Assembly (NCBI GenBank): GCA_023300235.1
Contig: JALZWN010000086.1
Coordinates: 1-50,159 of the forward strand
Length of the DNA stretch: 50,159 bases
Direction of reading: 5' to 3'
Origin: Mariniblastus sp.
GTDB taxonomy: Bacteria > Planctomycetota > Planctomycetia > Pirellulales > Pirellulaceae
The translations under genes were made by a program, and so were the position numbers. The stretch's first letter is position 1, and each line of letters begins with the position of its first letter. The notes beneath the pieces are model-generated. The model was not told the origin of the DNA. It ran no database searches and saw only the letters and a list, made by a program, of their open reading frames with translations. This document shows positions 17,325 to 26,038 of the stretch, in pieces.

Positions 17325-18569
17325 ATGAATCGTGTTGTAATCACAGGCTGGGGATTAGTCACTTCGCTAAGTTGCGAAGTGGAAGATTGCTGGCGACGAA
17401 TTTTGGCTGGCGAGAGCGGCGTTCACGAAATCAAGCTCTTCGATTGCTCCGACATCAAAGTCAAAATGGGCGCCGACGTCTGGGACTGGGACTGCACCGA
17501 CATCGTTGGTCAAAAAGAAGCCAACAAAATCGATCGCTACAGCCAGTTCGCGTTAGTTGCGGCTCACCAAGCGTTCGAGTACTCAAAGTTCGACCCAACA
17601 CAGAATCCAGAACTGCAGCCCAAGTATGGCTGCATTCTTGGCTCGGGTATCGGCGGGATGACAACGATCTCCGAACAAATGGAACGCCTGATCAAAAAAG
17701 GGCCCAGCCGAGTCTCTCCGATGACGATCCCCAAGCTGATGCTCAACGCCGGCGGCGGGAACATCGCGATCAAGTACGGCTTACAAGGCCCAAACTATAG
17801 CGTCGCGACCGCCTGTGCGAGCGCCACCAACGCCATGGGCAACGCGTTCAAGCTGATTCAATCCAATCTATGCGACTTTGTTGTAACCGGCGGCACCGAA
17901 GCGGCACTTAGCCCACTAGCCCACTCGGCGTTTGCGAACATGCGAGCACTCTCGCCCGACAAAGAAGATCCAACCAAAGCCAGCCGCCCGTTCGATTCAG
18001 GTCGAGACGGGTTTGTGTTTGCTGAAGGTGCCGGGATTTTGTTCTTTGAAGAACTCGAACACGCTCAAAAACGCGGCGCACCGATTTTGGCGGAAGTCGC
18101 TGGCTTTGGTACTTCATGCGACGCAGGCCACATCACCTCGCCAGACGAACATGGCACCGGAGCCGCTGCGGCAATGCAAGCCGCCCTGGATGACGCGGCC
18201 ATTTCGGCTTCAGAGATTGATTACATCAACGCTCATGGCACCAGCACGCCGCTGGGCGACAAAGCAGAAACCAAAGCAATCAAACGCGTCTTTGGCGACG
18301 ATGCCTACAAGGTCAGCATCAGCAGCACCAAGTCTTCGCTCGGCCACTCGCTGGGAGCCAGTGGTGGAATCGAGCTAGTGCTAACGGCCAAAGCAATGCA
18401 AGAGTCAACCATCCCGCCGACGATCAACTTGGATACGCCGGATCCGGAATGCGATTTGGACTACACGCCTAACGTGCCGAAGACTCGCGAGATCAAGTAC
18501 GCGATGAGCAACAGTTTTGGTTTCGGCGGCCACAATGCTTCCATCGTAATCAAGAAATTCGAAGCGTAG
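17325..18569 (+). CDS. fabF: 3-oxoacyl-ACP synthase II
   Basis: FabF condenses malonyl-ACP with acyl-ACP during elongation. It is a 414-residue thiolase-fold enzyme. The active Cys164 lies in TACASATNAMGNA, and the two catalytic histidines are in NAHGTSTPLGD (about 304) and GHSLGASGG (about 341). The C-terminal SNSFGFGGHNASIV is characteristic. It closes the fabD-fabG-acpP-fabF group. No fabH, fabZ or plsX is present in the window. A terminator follows at 18610-18637. Confidence 0.96.
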   Translation: MNRVVITGWGLVTSLSCEVEDCWRRILAGESGVHEIKLFDCSDIKVKMGADVWDWDCTDIVGQKEANKIDRYSQFALVAAHQAFEYSKFDPTQNPELQPKYGCILGSGIGGMTTISEQMERLIKKGPSRVSPMTIPKLMLNAGGGNIAIKYGLQGPNYSVATACASATNAMGNAFKLIQSNLCDFVVTGGTEAALSPLAHSAFANMRALSPDKEDPTKASRPFDSGRDGFVFAEGAGILFFEELEHAQKRGAPILAEVAGFGTSCDAGHITSPDEHGTGAAAAMQAALDDAAISASEIDYINAHGTSTPLGDKAETKAIKRVFGDDAYKVSISSTKSSLGHSLGASGGIELVLTAKAMQESTIPPTINLDTPDPECDLDYTPNVPKTREIKYAMSNSFGFGGHNASIVIKKFEA

Positions 18570-18609
18570 TCTTGTAGCACTTGACCACATCGCCACTGCC
18601 CCTCGTGAA

Positions 18610-18637
18610 GCCGAAGTCATCCGACATCGGCTTTTTT
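18610..18637 (+). terminator. Rho-independent terminator after fabF
   Basis: GCCGAAGTC (18610-18618) pairs with GACATCGGC (18623-18631), one mismatch, 4-nt loop, followed by six T. It lies just before the next plus-strand gene. Confidence 0.75.
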
Positions 18638-18679
18638 CGTAGGTGGCGATGGTGCTTCCACTTTCCAGAAGCCTACCCA

Positions 18680-19942
18680 ATGTCAATGCGAATCACAATC
18701 AACCTTCATTCAGCGTCTCGCTTCTCCGCGACGCTGCTGACCCTCCTTCTTTCAATTGCAACTGCCAACCAAACGTTCGCTCAAGCCACCCCCATTGCTG
18801 CATCGCACAACAACTATGACGATCTAGCCAAGAACTCTGACACCGTTCGCTTTGCCACTTTCAATGTTTCCTTCCACCGTTCGTCGGCCGGCAAGCTGAC
18901 CAAAGACCTAAACACTGAAACACCCAAAGTCCAACCAAGAAGCGTCGCGGAGGTAATCCAACGCGTCCGCCCGGACGTGCTGCTGCTAAACGAATTCGAC
19001 TACGACGCAGGCGGCAAGGCGATCAAAGCCTTTCAAAAGAACTTGCTGGGCGTTTCCCAAAAATCGCAGCCACCGATCCAGTATCCACACGTCTATTTGG
19101 CCCCGGTGAATACCGGGGTGCCATCAGGTGCTGACCTCAATGGCGACAACAAAATCGAAACCTCCGGCAGCGATGCTTTCGGGTACGGTCAGTTTCCCGG
19201 CCAGTACGGGATGGTGGTTTTGTCCAAGTTTCCAATTCAACCAAACCAAGTCCGAACCTTCCAAACGTTTCTTTGGAAAGACATGCCCGGAAACTTGATG
19301 CCCCAAAAGGCTGGCACGAATGAACCTTTCTACTCGGCCCCGGCAACGGCGATTTTCCGGTTATCATCCAAGAGTCATTGGGACGTGCCAATTGACATCA
19401 ACGGCAAGACGATTCATTTCTTAGTCGCCCATCCGACTCCCCCTGTGTTTGACACCGCTGAAGACCGTAACGGTCGCCGGAATCACGACGAGATTCGAAT
19501 GTTCGCCGATTACGTGACGCCCGGTAAAGCACACTACCTGTACGACGACCATGGCGTTAAAGGCGGCTTGCCGGCGGACAGTCATTTTGTGATCGCTGGC
19601 GACATGAACTCCGATCCGAACGACGGCGACAGCCGACCCACTGCCGCAGCTCAGCTAACCGCTCACCCATTGATCAACCAACAGCAGACGCCACAATCCA
19701 GTGGAGCAACCTCAGCTGCGTCCGCTCAAGGGCTCAAAAACCTAAAGCACAAAAGCGATCCGAAATTTGACACCGGCGATTTCGACGACCGGAGAACCGG
19801 CAACCTTCGGCTGGACTACTGCCTGCCGTCTAAAACATTGCAGATCAAAAAGTCTGGCGTCTTTTGGCCAGACAACGATCCAACCAAACTAAACCATGCC
19901 AGCGACCACCATCTGGTTTGGGTCGATGTTGATGTCGATTAA
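18680..19942 (+). CDS. Secreted endonuclease/exonuclease/phosphatase-family hydrolase
   Basis: From the ATG at 18680 this is a 420-residue protein with a signal peptide (hydrophobic core around LLTLLLSIATA, cleavage near TFAQA). The mature part has EEP-fold motifs: RFATFNVSFHR near the start, LLLNEFDYD with the metal-binding Glu, FVIAGDMNSDPND (Asp/Asn pair), and ASDHHLVWVDVD (the SDH signature) at the end. The family hydrolyses phosphodiester bonds in DNA, RNA, lipids or sugars, and the substrate cannot be told from sequence. Secretion suggests use on external nucleic acids or phospho-compounds. The frame is open further upstream across the fabF terminator, so I chose the signal-peptide ATG. 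Confidence 0.85.
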   Translation: MSMRITINLHSASRFSATLLTLLLSIATANQTFAQATPIAASHNNYDDLAKNSDTVRFATFNVSFHRSSAGKLTKDLNTETPKVQPRSVAEVIQRVRPDVLLLNEFDYDAGGKAIKAFQKNLLGVSQKSQPPIQYPHVYLAPVNTGVPSGADLNGDNKIETSGSDAFGYGQFPGQYGMVVLSKFPIQPNQVRTFQTFLWKDMPGNLMPQKAGTNEPFYSAPATAIFRLSSKSHWDVPIDINGKTIHFLVAHPTPPVFDTAEDRNGRRNHDEIRMFADYVTPGKAHYLYDDHGVKGGLPADSHFVIAGDMNSDPNDGDSRPTAAAQLTAHPLINQQQTPQSSGATSAASAQGLKNLKHKSDPKFDTGDFDDRRTGNLRLDYCLPSKTLQIKKSGVFWPDNDPTKLNHASDHHLVWVDVDVD

Positions 19943-20090
19943 ACAAGTCTGTGGTCGCTGCTTCATGATCGGTGCCGAGCTATAAAAATCCGCAGCTAAA
20001 AACACAGTAGAGCGATGCAATAGAGTTAACCACCGATCCACACCGACCTTCACGGTCCTGCCGACAGCCATCGTACCGAATTTCTCGCCG

Positions 20091-22064
20091 TCACTCTTTC
20101 GACTTCCGCAAATACAGTTTCACCTGCCCAGCGTTATTACTCAGGTTTTCCCAAGCATCACGGCAACGAACAAACAGCTCGCCGTCCTGCGCAGCGACGA
20201 ACCTTCCTCGCGCCCCCAACTCAAACGGCTTGCTCAGCTGATAATCATTCAGCCACGCGCCAATCAAAGCCCCCTGCCCTGCACCGTCACCGTCGGCGCT
20301 CACTTCGGTTTGTGAATCGATCTTCCACTGTCCGCGACTGGCGAAATCGTACGCCTGCCCCGCCTCCGCCAGCAACCCAGTTGCCTGCCAACCCGCCCGC
20401 GCCTTCACGTTACAATCCAATTGGCCCTCGGCGGTTAGACCTTTCGCTTCCGTCTGCCAATCCCAACGGCACAAATCAACTCGATAGCCATTTCCAAGAT
20501 GCTGCAAAAACAGTTCGTACTCAAAAGAAATTTGCTTCAACTGTTTTGCATACGCCTCCTCCAAGGAATCCGCTTGGCCGGTCATCAAATTGATCCCCAA
20601 GGTTTTAAACCGAGCGGCATAGTTAGGGTTGTTCGCCAACAAATAACAGATCGCCCACCGCGAAGCATAAGCCTGCCAAGAATCACCCGTGATCTGGCCT
20701 TCGGCAACGATATCGGCCAGCTTGCTCTGGGGAGCGTTTTTTAGATAGCCGATCACAATCGGATCGATGTTTACCGCTCGCACTCCCTGCTTCCAATACT
20801 GCCCCATCTCGGCCAGCCCTTCGGAATACCAGACCGGCCCGAGCCCGCCGAAGGTCTGAATGCAAAACGCGTGCACCGCTTCGTGCTGCGCAATCGCGTG
20901 GTCACCACAAGTGTAAACGACCGGCCGAGTCTGCCCGGCGAGTGACTGGCTAATCGTGATCCCCGACCCCGCACGGATTTGCTTGGCTGCCGTATCGTCC
21001 AGTTCGGTCGGCCAGTTCTCGATATCTCGTACGATATAACACTCAATCGCAGACCGCGGTTGACGACGAAAGTAACCGCTAACCAGCTCATGCATCCGCT
21101 CCAGCTTGGCAAGCAAAATATTGGCACTTCGATCGGACAGGTCAGTCTGTAAAACGAAATGAGCCGATCGGACCTCTCGTGGCTCGGACGGCTGATTGGA
21201 TAAATGCCGAAACTTATTTTCTAGTTTTCCATGAAACGAATTTGTCAACGAATCGCGTTTTCCGGCAGCTTGAATTCGAATGCGTTGAATGATTCTTTCG
21301 CCGGTTTCAAAAGCAAGCGCCTGACCGATTCGCACCGAGTCCCCCGGCACGACTCGATCCAACGAAGACTCTCGCATCGCCAGCTTGGCATCGGCGGTAA
21401 ACTCAAACGTAATTCGGCCTTGCGGCGCCCACCGCGCGGTTTGAACTTGCAGGTGGAGTTTGTTCGCGGCGAAACTGACCACCCGGCCGACGACCTCGAC
21501 GTTTACTGAGGCCGTGTCGCTGGTGGGTCGCTCTAAGAATTCGAACTTCAGCGGGCTGGTTGGTTGCTTTGTTGAAAGAGCCGTGGCGTTGGCGGGGGCA
21601 TTACCGGATGCCGAGTTGTTGACCGAGTCGTTAACCAACTGGGCGGACCGAACTTTCCCCTCGGACTGTCCCGCCATGTTGCATCGAGCATTGAACCGCA
21701 CCACCATACCGCGTTCGACCAAATCCATCGGCAGATCGCCGGTGATTTCGATATCGGCGGGGATGTTGTAAGCCTCTCCGGCGATCGAGACGGCGCGAGT
21801 GGACGAGTCTTGAATTGCGAAGCTTTGCACCTGGCCGTTTTTCAAACGAACCGAAAGCTCACCGGGCTTCACCTCGGTGATTGTGCCGGAGAACGTTTCG
21901 GCAGTGGCGGCCGGCGACGGCGTTTGCCCCACCCCAGTGACCGATAAGTTGATCAACAAAAGCAGCCAGGCCAACGAGCCCAAGCACACACGCACCGGCC
22001 AAGCCATCACCAAGTTAGGCGATCCTTGCTTGTGCGTCCGCTGGATTTTGGATTGAGGCTGCAT
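20091..22064 (-). CDS. Secreted gluzincin-like metalloprotease-fold protein
   Basis: This is a 657-residue protein with an N-terminal signal (about residues 22-47; the true start may be the inner Met at 22007). The first 300 residues are beta-rich, with repeats of the theme 'GTITEVKPGELSVRLKNGQ' and 'VGRVVSFAANKLHLQVQ', suggesting small barrel domains. A central segment has AQHEAVHAF, then WYSEGLAEMGQYW, i.e. HEAxH plus a downstream Glu. This is the gluzincin layout seen in peptidase-MA and DUF1570-type proteins. The C-terminus looks like a beta-sandwich ending LFVRCRDAW. It is probably a periplasmic or exported peptidase of unknown substrate. Confidence 0.75.
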   Translation of the reverse strand: MQPQSKIQRTHKQGSPNLVMAWPVRVCLGSLAWLLLLINLSVTGVGQTPSPAATAETFSGTITEVKPGELSVRLKNGQVQSFAIQDSSTRAVSIAGEAYNIPADIEITGDLPMDLVERGMVVRFNARCNMAGQSEGKVRSAQLVNDSVNNSASGNAPANATALSTKQPTSPLKFEFLERPTSDTASVNVEVVGRVVSFAANKLHLQVQTARWAPQGRITFEFTADAKLAMRESSLDRVVPGDSVRIGQALAFETGERIIQRIRIQAAGKRDSLTNSFHGKLENKFRHLSNQPSEPREVRSAHFVLQTDLSDRSANILLAKLERMHELVSGYFRRQPRSAIECYIVRDIENWPTELDDTAAKQIRAGSGITISQSLAGQTRPVVYTCGDHAIAQHEAVHAFCIQTFGGLGPVWYSEGLAEMGQYWKQGVRAVNIDPIVIGYLKNAPQSKLADIVAEGQITGDSWQAYASRWAICYLLANNPNYAARFKTLGINLMTGQADSLEEAYAKQLKQISFEYELFLQHLGNGYRVDLCRWDWQTEAKGLTAEGQLDCNVKARAGWQATGLLAEAGQAYDFASRGQWKIDSQTEVSADGDGAGQGALIGAWLNDYQLSKPFELGARGRFVAAQDGELFVRCRDAWENLSNNAGQVKLYLRKSKE

Positions 22065-22563
22065 TGGGGTTCAGTTTACACGAACTGGATAAGGTAACCG
22101 GCAATGGTGCGGATCTTATTGGCCGTTACGGAGCCAGAGGCTTGTTGATTGAGTTGGATTTAAAAAATCGTTGTTAGCCGAATCGTTGTTAGCCGTCTTG
22201 GAGGTAGCAGGCGATAGCCACGGTTTTGCGGCATCGGAACCGTGGATCGATGCCAACACGTCCGCATCGCCTCTCAGGGCCACGAAAATTAGCCATAGCC
22301 TCTGTTTCGACACGAACCTTACGCTCGCTTGAGCGTCTCATCGGGTTCCTGAATCGCAACAGCGTGAGGCCCAGCTACCGATATCGGTTAAGCATCGTTA
22401 TCAAGGTTCCTCCTCAGTAAAACGGGCATCAGAGGCCCCAGACGGCTTCTATCCCTCAAAATCTTCCTCACCGTCCCAGACGAGCGGCAAACGAGCGAAA
22501 GAGGTTTGCAAAAATTGGAATTGAAATTGAATATACGTCTTTTCATGAGCCGCAGATTGACGA
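22065..22563. other. Intergenic upstream of tRNA-Leu with repeats
   Basis: No gene is supported. A doubled word ATCGTTGTTAGCCG lies near 22167-22195, and a perfect hairpin CCACGGTT / AACCGTGG at 22218-22245. A minus-strand frame at 22116-22313 shows no protein-like pattern and no start context. Confidence 0.4.
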
Positions 22564-22569
22564 TATAAT
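22541..22569 (+). promoter_or_regulatory. Promoter of tRNA-Leu
   Basis: A perfect TATAAT (22564-22569) lies 16 bp before the tRNA 5' end, a good distance for a -10 box. The -35 is weak (TTTCAT-like near 22541). Confidence 0.5.
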
Positions 22570-22585
22570 CCCTCTCGCTGACCAT

Positions 22586-22668
22586 GGGGGTGTGGCGGAA
22601 CTGGCAGACGCGCTAGATTTAGGATCTAGTGTCCTTTGGACGTGCAGGTTCAATTCCTGTCACCCCCA
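22586..22668 (+). tRNA. tRNA-Leu, anticodon UAG
   Basis: This is an 83-nt class II tRNA. The 7-bp acceptor stem is GGGGGTG with CACCCCC. The anticodon stem CTAGA / TCTAG encloses loop TTTAGGA, anticodon TAG, reading CUN leucine codons. A long variable arm (about GTGTCCTTTGGACGT) and the T-loop GGTTCAATTCC are visible. The discriminator base is A, as leucine tRNAs require. The 3' CCA is not encoded and must be added enzymatically. Confidence 0.95.
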
Positions 22669-22672
22669 CTTT

Positions 22673-22708
22673 AAAAAGGGTTTCTATCGAATCGATAGAA
22701 ACCCTTTT
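22673..22708 (+). terminator. Rho-independent terminator after tRNA-Leu
   Basis: A perfect hairpin GGGTTTCTATCGA / TCGATAGAAACCC, preceded by an A-run and followed by six T, sits 5-10 bp after the tRNA. The A-run/T-run symmetry means it could work in both directions. Confidence 0.9.
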
Positions 22709-22830
22709 TTCGTGCTGGTCCCGAGACGCTACGTATTGCCAAGGGATTGCTAGCATTTCTGACCTTGAACCGAGACCGGCATTTTTTCAAACTACCGCCC
22801 GTTAATCCGTTTCATGTTCGGCTGCCCGCA

Positions 22831-23520
22831 ATGCCAGACTCTCGAAAAACTTACTTGCTTTTGTTAACCACGTGGGCCCGTTCCTTGCTGATGCAGCGGG
22901 CTTCCGTTTTGCTGATCGTTTGCATGATCCTATGCGGCACCGGCTGCCAAGCCTTTCGCTCGTTTTCGGGGTTAGAAAGCCAGCCGATCCCGGCACAGGA
23001 AGTTGCCAACCCGTTAGCCGTGCCGATGTTGGATCGCTGGTTGGTGATGGAACAGATTAGCGACGAACTAGACGATTACTTTCGCATTTTTCGCGAAGAG
23101 CGAATTCGGATGCACGATGGGATCCTATCCGAAGGCCGCATCGAGACTCATCCGAAAATCGGCAGTACTCTGCTAGAGCCGTGGCGCCGCGATTCGCTGC
23201 CCGGTTTTGAACGGCTTCATGCCACTCTGCAGACGGTTCGCCGTTTCGCAAAAGTACGCGTCGTCCCCGCAGGCGATCACTACCAAATTGACTTACAGGT
23301 CTTCAAAGAACTCGAAGACCTGCAGCAACCGGTCGGATCGGGAATCACTGGCGATATCCTTCGGCATGACAACACGCTCGATATCGACGAAGATCTTCCA
23401 CAGTTAACACAAAGCAACAAAGGTTGGATCCCGCTTGGTCGCGACGTGTTGCTGGAACAACAAATCCTAAAAAACATCCAGTCTCGGCTGAAGAAATGTG
23501 CCAACGGGCAGCAACCGTAA
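22831..23520 (+). CDS. Lipoprotein of unknown function
   Basis: A hydrophobic signal (SVLLIVCMILCGTGC) ends in the lipobox CGTGC, so the mature protein is lipid-anchored. Three in-frame ATGs are possible: 22747, 22831 and 22891. I chose 22831 (229 residues), but 22891 gives the most typical lipoprotein signal length. The mature part is acidic and helical, with a possible beta segment FAKVRVVPAGDHYQIDLQVF. It has no recognised enzymatic motif. It lies between tRNA-Leu and a gene-free stretch, with no functional partner visible. Confidence 0.65.
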   Translation: MPDSRKTYLLLLTTWARSLLMQRASVLLIVCMILCGTGCQAFRSFSGLESQPIPAQEVANPLAVPMLDRWLVMEQISDELDDYFRIFREERIRMHDGILSEGRIETHPKIGSTLLEPWRRDSLPGFERLHATLQTVRRFAKVRVVPAGDHYQIDLQVFKELEDLQQPVGSGITGDILRHDNTLDIDEDLPQLTQSNKGWIPLGRDVLLEQQILKNIQSRLKKCANGQQP

Positions 23521-23972
23521 CCTGTTCGCCCTGGGCCTGACCACCTAAGGCCTGTTGATTTAGTCACACGCAAATAGTCGCCTTGCACTGCAAGGCTGAC
23601 ATTTAATCAAAATGTCAATTTTGAGAATTCGTTTTGTAGCGGTTCACCGAAATTGAAATCAACCTTAAGGCTTTAAGGGGTGGTTTCAAGAATGACTTTC
23701 TGGCCCCGATTTTGAGAACGGCAGTCAATGCCAGCCTCTCTAGGAAAGCACGCTCTTTTACGGAGTACAAGGCGACATTCGTGGCTCATAAAAAATCGAG
23801 CGACCAATTAGCCGGAGCACTCCCAGTGTCTAACGGGCAAGCCGAAGGCGACCGCACTTGTAATGGCTAGATAATCCGCCGATGCCTGCAGGCTATCGGT
23901 TAAACGATTCGAACGCGTTTGGCAAAAACCACGCAGCCGAAGCTTCTTACATCAACAAGCTGGAATAAACGC
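23521..23972. other. Intergenic between convergent genes, with palindromes and repeats
   Basis: No gene is supported. A near-perfect palindrome GCCTTGCA-C-TGCAAGGC lies at 23580-23596, and a short hairpin GACATT/AATGTC just after. 23751-23777 (TTTTACGGAGTACAAGGCGAC) is a degraded copy of the repeat family seen at 34969, 35168 and 42473. Confidence 0.45.
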
Positions 23973-24467
23973 TTACTGTATCTTCTCAGAGTTGTCTTTA
24001 AACTTGATCTTGTTGATCAGCTTCGTCACCACGTCGCCTTCCTTTTTACCTGAGACCGCTTCGATCGCGGCGACGGTATAGGAATACTTCAGTTCTCGGG
24101 CGATGTCAAAATCGACTTCCGTCTCGTGAGCCTTGTCTGGGTCGCCTTCGCTTGCCAGCTTCGATTCGATCACCTTGGTCAAGCCGCCATACAAATCGAC
24201 TTGGTCCACAGGAACGCTGTCCACCAAAATATTGCTTAACGCCCCATCCAACGCGGCTGAAAGCTTCACGCTAATCACAGTCGGCGGTTCGATAATATCA
24301 TCGGCGGGAGCATCAGAGCTCAACGGCATTTTAACTGAGAAGTCACCCTCGTACTGAGGAGGGTTAAAGGTCATGACGAAGAAAACCAACAACTGAAACA
24401 CGATATCGATCATCGACGTCATGTTCAATTTGATTTCTTCAGATTCTTCAGCTTCTAAACGTGGCAT
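23973..24467 (-). CDS. ExbD/TolR-family energy-transducing protein (second copy)
   Basis: A single-pass inner-membrane protein of the ExbD/TolR family, 164 residues. It has a short cytosolic N-terminus, then one helix containing the essential proton-path aspartate (MIDIVFQLLVFFVM, Asp21), then a periplasmic domain. With ExbB it would turn proton flow into movement of a periplasmic or outer-membrane partner. Its ATG directly follows the stop of the upstream exbD-like gene (TGA then ATG at 24470-24465), so the two are coupled. The C-terminal tail is lysine-rich. It is the last gene of the TPR-ExbB-ExbD-ExbD run. Confidence 0.88.
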   Translation of the reverse strand: MPRLEAEESEEIKLNMTSMIDIVFQLLVFFVMTFNPPQYEGDFSVKMPLSSDAPADDIIEPPTVISVKLSAALDGALSNILVDSVPVDQVDLYGGLTKVIESKLASEGDPDKAHETEVDFDIARELKYSYTVAAIEAVSGKKEGDVVTKLINKIKFKDNSEKIQ

Positions 24468-24911
24468 TCAATTGACCTTATTTAAAACACGCAGCGCGAA
24501 ACTCTCGAGCTCCTGACCTTGGCAGACAGAAATCAAATCTTGAACGGTGCCGGTTTCGGTGTTTTCGTGTGACCGAATCACCACGGAGATATCCCCCGGC
24601 TCGTAAACGCCTTCACGAGCTGCGGATTTAACTTCCAACCCTAACTCCCGTGAGATCTCTTCGATCGGAATTCGCTCGCCTGCGAAAATCACCATACCAC
24701 CGGGCTCAAGATTCAAAATAATCTGATAGTCTGGCGGGGCTGACGGCGGAACGGCCAATACGCTGGTTGGCAGCGAAATCTCTTCCGCTCGATCGACTTC
24801 AGAAAAGTTGATCAACAGCATAAAGAATGCGATCAACTGGAAAGTCATATCGATCATCGGAGTGAGATCGCCTTCGAGAATCTCGGAGGACTTAGCTTTA
24901 CTGAATTTCAT
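24468..24911 (-). CDS. ExbD/TolR-family energy-transducing protein (first copy)
   Basis: This 147-residue paralogue of the next gene has the same layout: cytosolic start, one membrane helix with Asp21 in MIDMTFQLIAFFMLLINF, then a periplasmic domain. The two ExbD copies differ clearly outside the helix, so they probably form a mixed complex rather than being recent duplicates. It begins 6 bp after the ExbB stop. Two ExbD proteins beside one ExbB is a pattern often seen in planctomycetes and Bacteroidetes (family knowledge). Confidence 0.88.
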   Translation of the reverse strand: MKFSKAKSSEILEGDLTPMIDMTFQLIAFFMLLINFSEVDRAEEISLPTSVLAVPPSAPPDYQIILNLEPGGMVIFAGERIPIEEISRELGLEVKSAAREGVYEPGDISVVIRSHENTETGTVQDLISVCQGQELESFALRVLNKVN

Positions 24912-24917
24912 CGGTGC

Positions 24918-25751
24918 TTACTTTTTGGAGCTGGATTTTGAGCCGACTTTTTCAAAGCGTCCCATTAGACTGTCGCTAGTAATACCAACGTCCAGAACCA
25001 ATTTTTGGATCATATTCTTGAGAATGTTGTAGGCCGCGATTGCAGGAATAGCAATCAACAGCCCTACCAAAGTTGTCAGCAACGCGGTCGAAATACCTTC
25101 AGCCAACTTGTTAGCATCAGGCGAAGTACCGGCGGTCGCGATCGTGTAGAACGATTCGATCATTCCATGAACGGTCCCCAGCAAACCAATCATCGGAGCC
25201 AAGGTTCCGATCAACGCCAAGTAGCTGGCTCGGTGGTCGAGTTTCATGTTCTCTTCCGCACCAATGTCTTGCATCGCGGCAATGGAGTGCTTGTAGCTCG
25301 TGGATACTTTCGACAGGCCTGCCGAAAGTACGTTCCCCAAAAACGACTCGTCGGCTTTCGCTAACTCGTAAGCTTCTTGATACTGCTTTTCGTCCAAGTG
25401 AGCTTGAAATCCGTCGATCAAGTCCGGCGGGCAAACCACCGATCGTCTCACGGACAAAAAGTTCATGATGATCAACGAGACAAGGGCAACGGAAATCAGC
25501 AGGAACACAAACAAGTAAATCCCCAACGCTTCCATCAACCAGCCCAGAGCCGACTTAGCTTCTTTTACTTCATCGCCGCCAGGCGCTTCGGCGGGTGGAG
25601 CTGCAGCCGCGCCGTCCTCTTGTGCAACTGCCACCGCAGAGCTGTCAAACTGCGGAGCCGCAACGGTGAAGGTACCAACAACCAATGCTACGAGCAGCCA
25701 AAAGCAAGTCAATCGACGCAAGAATGCGACTGAACCTAATTCAAAATTCAT
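24918..25751 (-). CDS. MotA/TolQ/ExbB proton channel protein
   Basis: This is the channel subunit that, with ExbD, couples proton flow to mechanical work across the envelope. The 277 residues begin with a signal-like hydrophobic helix and an Ala/Pro-rich linker (about residues 45-60), an N-terminal extension absent from enterobacterial ExbB. Three helices typical of the family follow: near LFVFLLISVALVSLIIMNF, near LALIGTLAPMIGLLGTVHGM (the conserved G-T motif), and near ALLTTLVGLLIAIPAIAAYN. The extension suggests a secreted N-terminus interacting with the TPR proteins encoded upstream. Confidence 0.93.
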   Translation of the reverse strand: MNFELGSVAFLRRLTCFWLLVALVVGTFTVAAPQFDSSAVAVAQEDGAAAAPPAEAPGGDEVKEAKSALGWLMEALGIYLFVFLLISVALVSLIIMNFLSVRRSVVCPPDLIDGFQAHLDEKQYQEAYELAKADESFLGNVLSAGLSKVSTSYKHSIAAMQDIGAEENMKLDHRASYLALIGTLAPMIGLLGTVHGMIESFYTIATAGTSPDANKLAEGISTALLTTLVGLLIAIPAIAAYNILKNMIQKLVLDVGITSDSLMGRFEKVGSKSSSKK

Positions 25752-26038
25752 CTAATTTAATCTCCACAGATGCCAGCGAATTTTCATCTACCGGCGATGT
25801 TAAATTGTTTTTTTGGTTTGGAAATGGCTTAGGCAGGAAACAAATCGCGTTGTTTTCGTCACTTCATCATAAACCGAAGCAGGAAAATGTCACTACCGAA
25901 TAGAAATCCCTCTTCTACCGCGGCTTTTATCTGTTAATTACTAACGCTTTATTAGCGGATACTCGTTTTAGCAAAGGATTCAACTCGGCCCTCAAGCGGG
26001 CCGAGCGTTCGGTTGAACGCATCCCTTTGAAACAGGGC
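25752..26038. other. Gap within the TPR-ExbBD run, with a GC-rich hairpin
   Basis: The 287-bp gap holds a perfect hairpin CTCGGCCC / GGGCCGAG (25984-26005) just after the upstream TPR gene's stop. It lacks a T-run on the minus strand. It may be an attenuator that lowers or separates ExbB-ExbD expression from the TPR gene. Confidence 0.45.
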
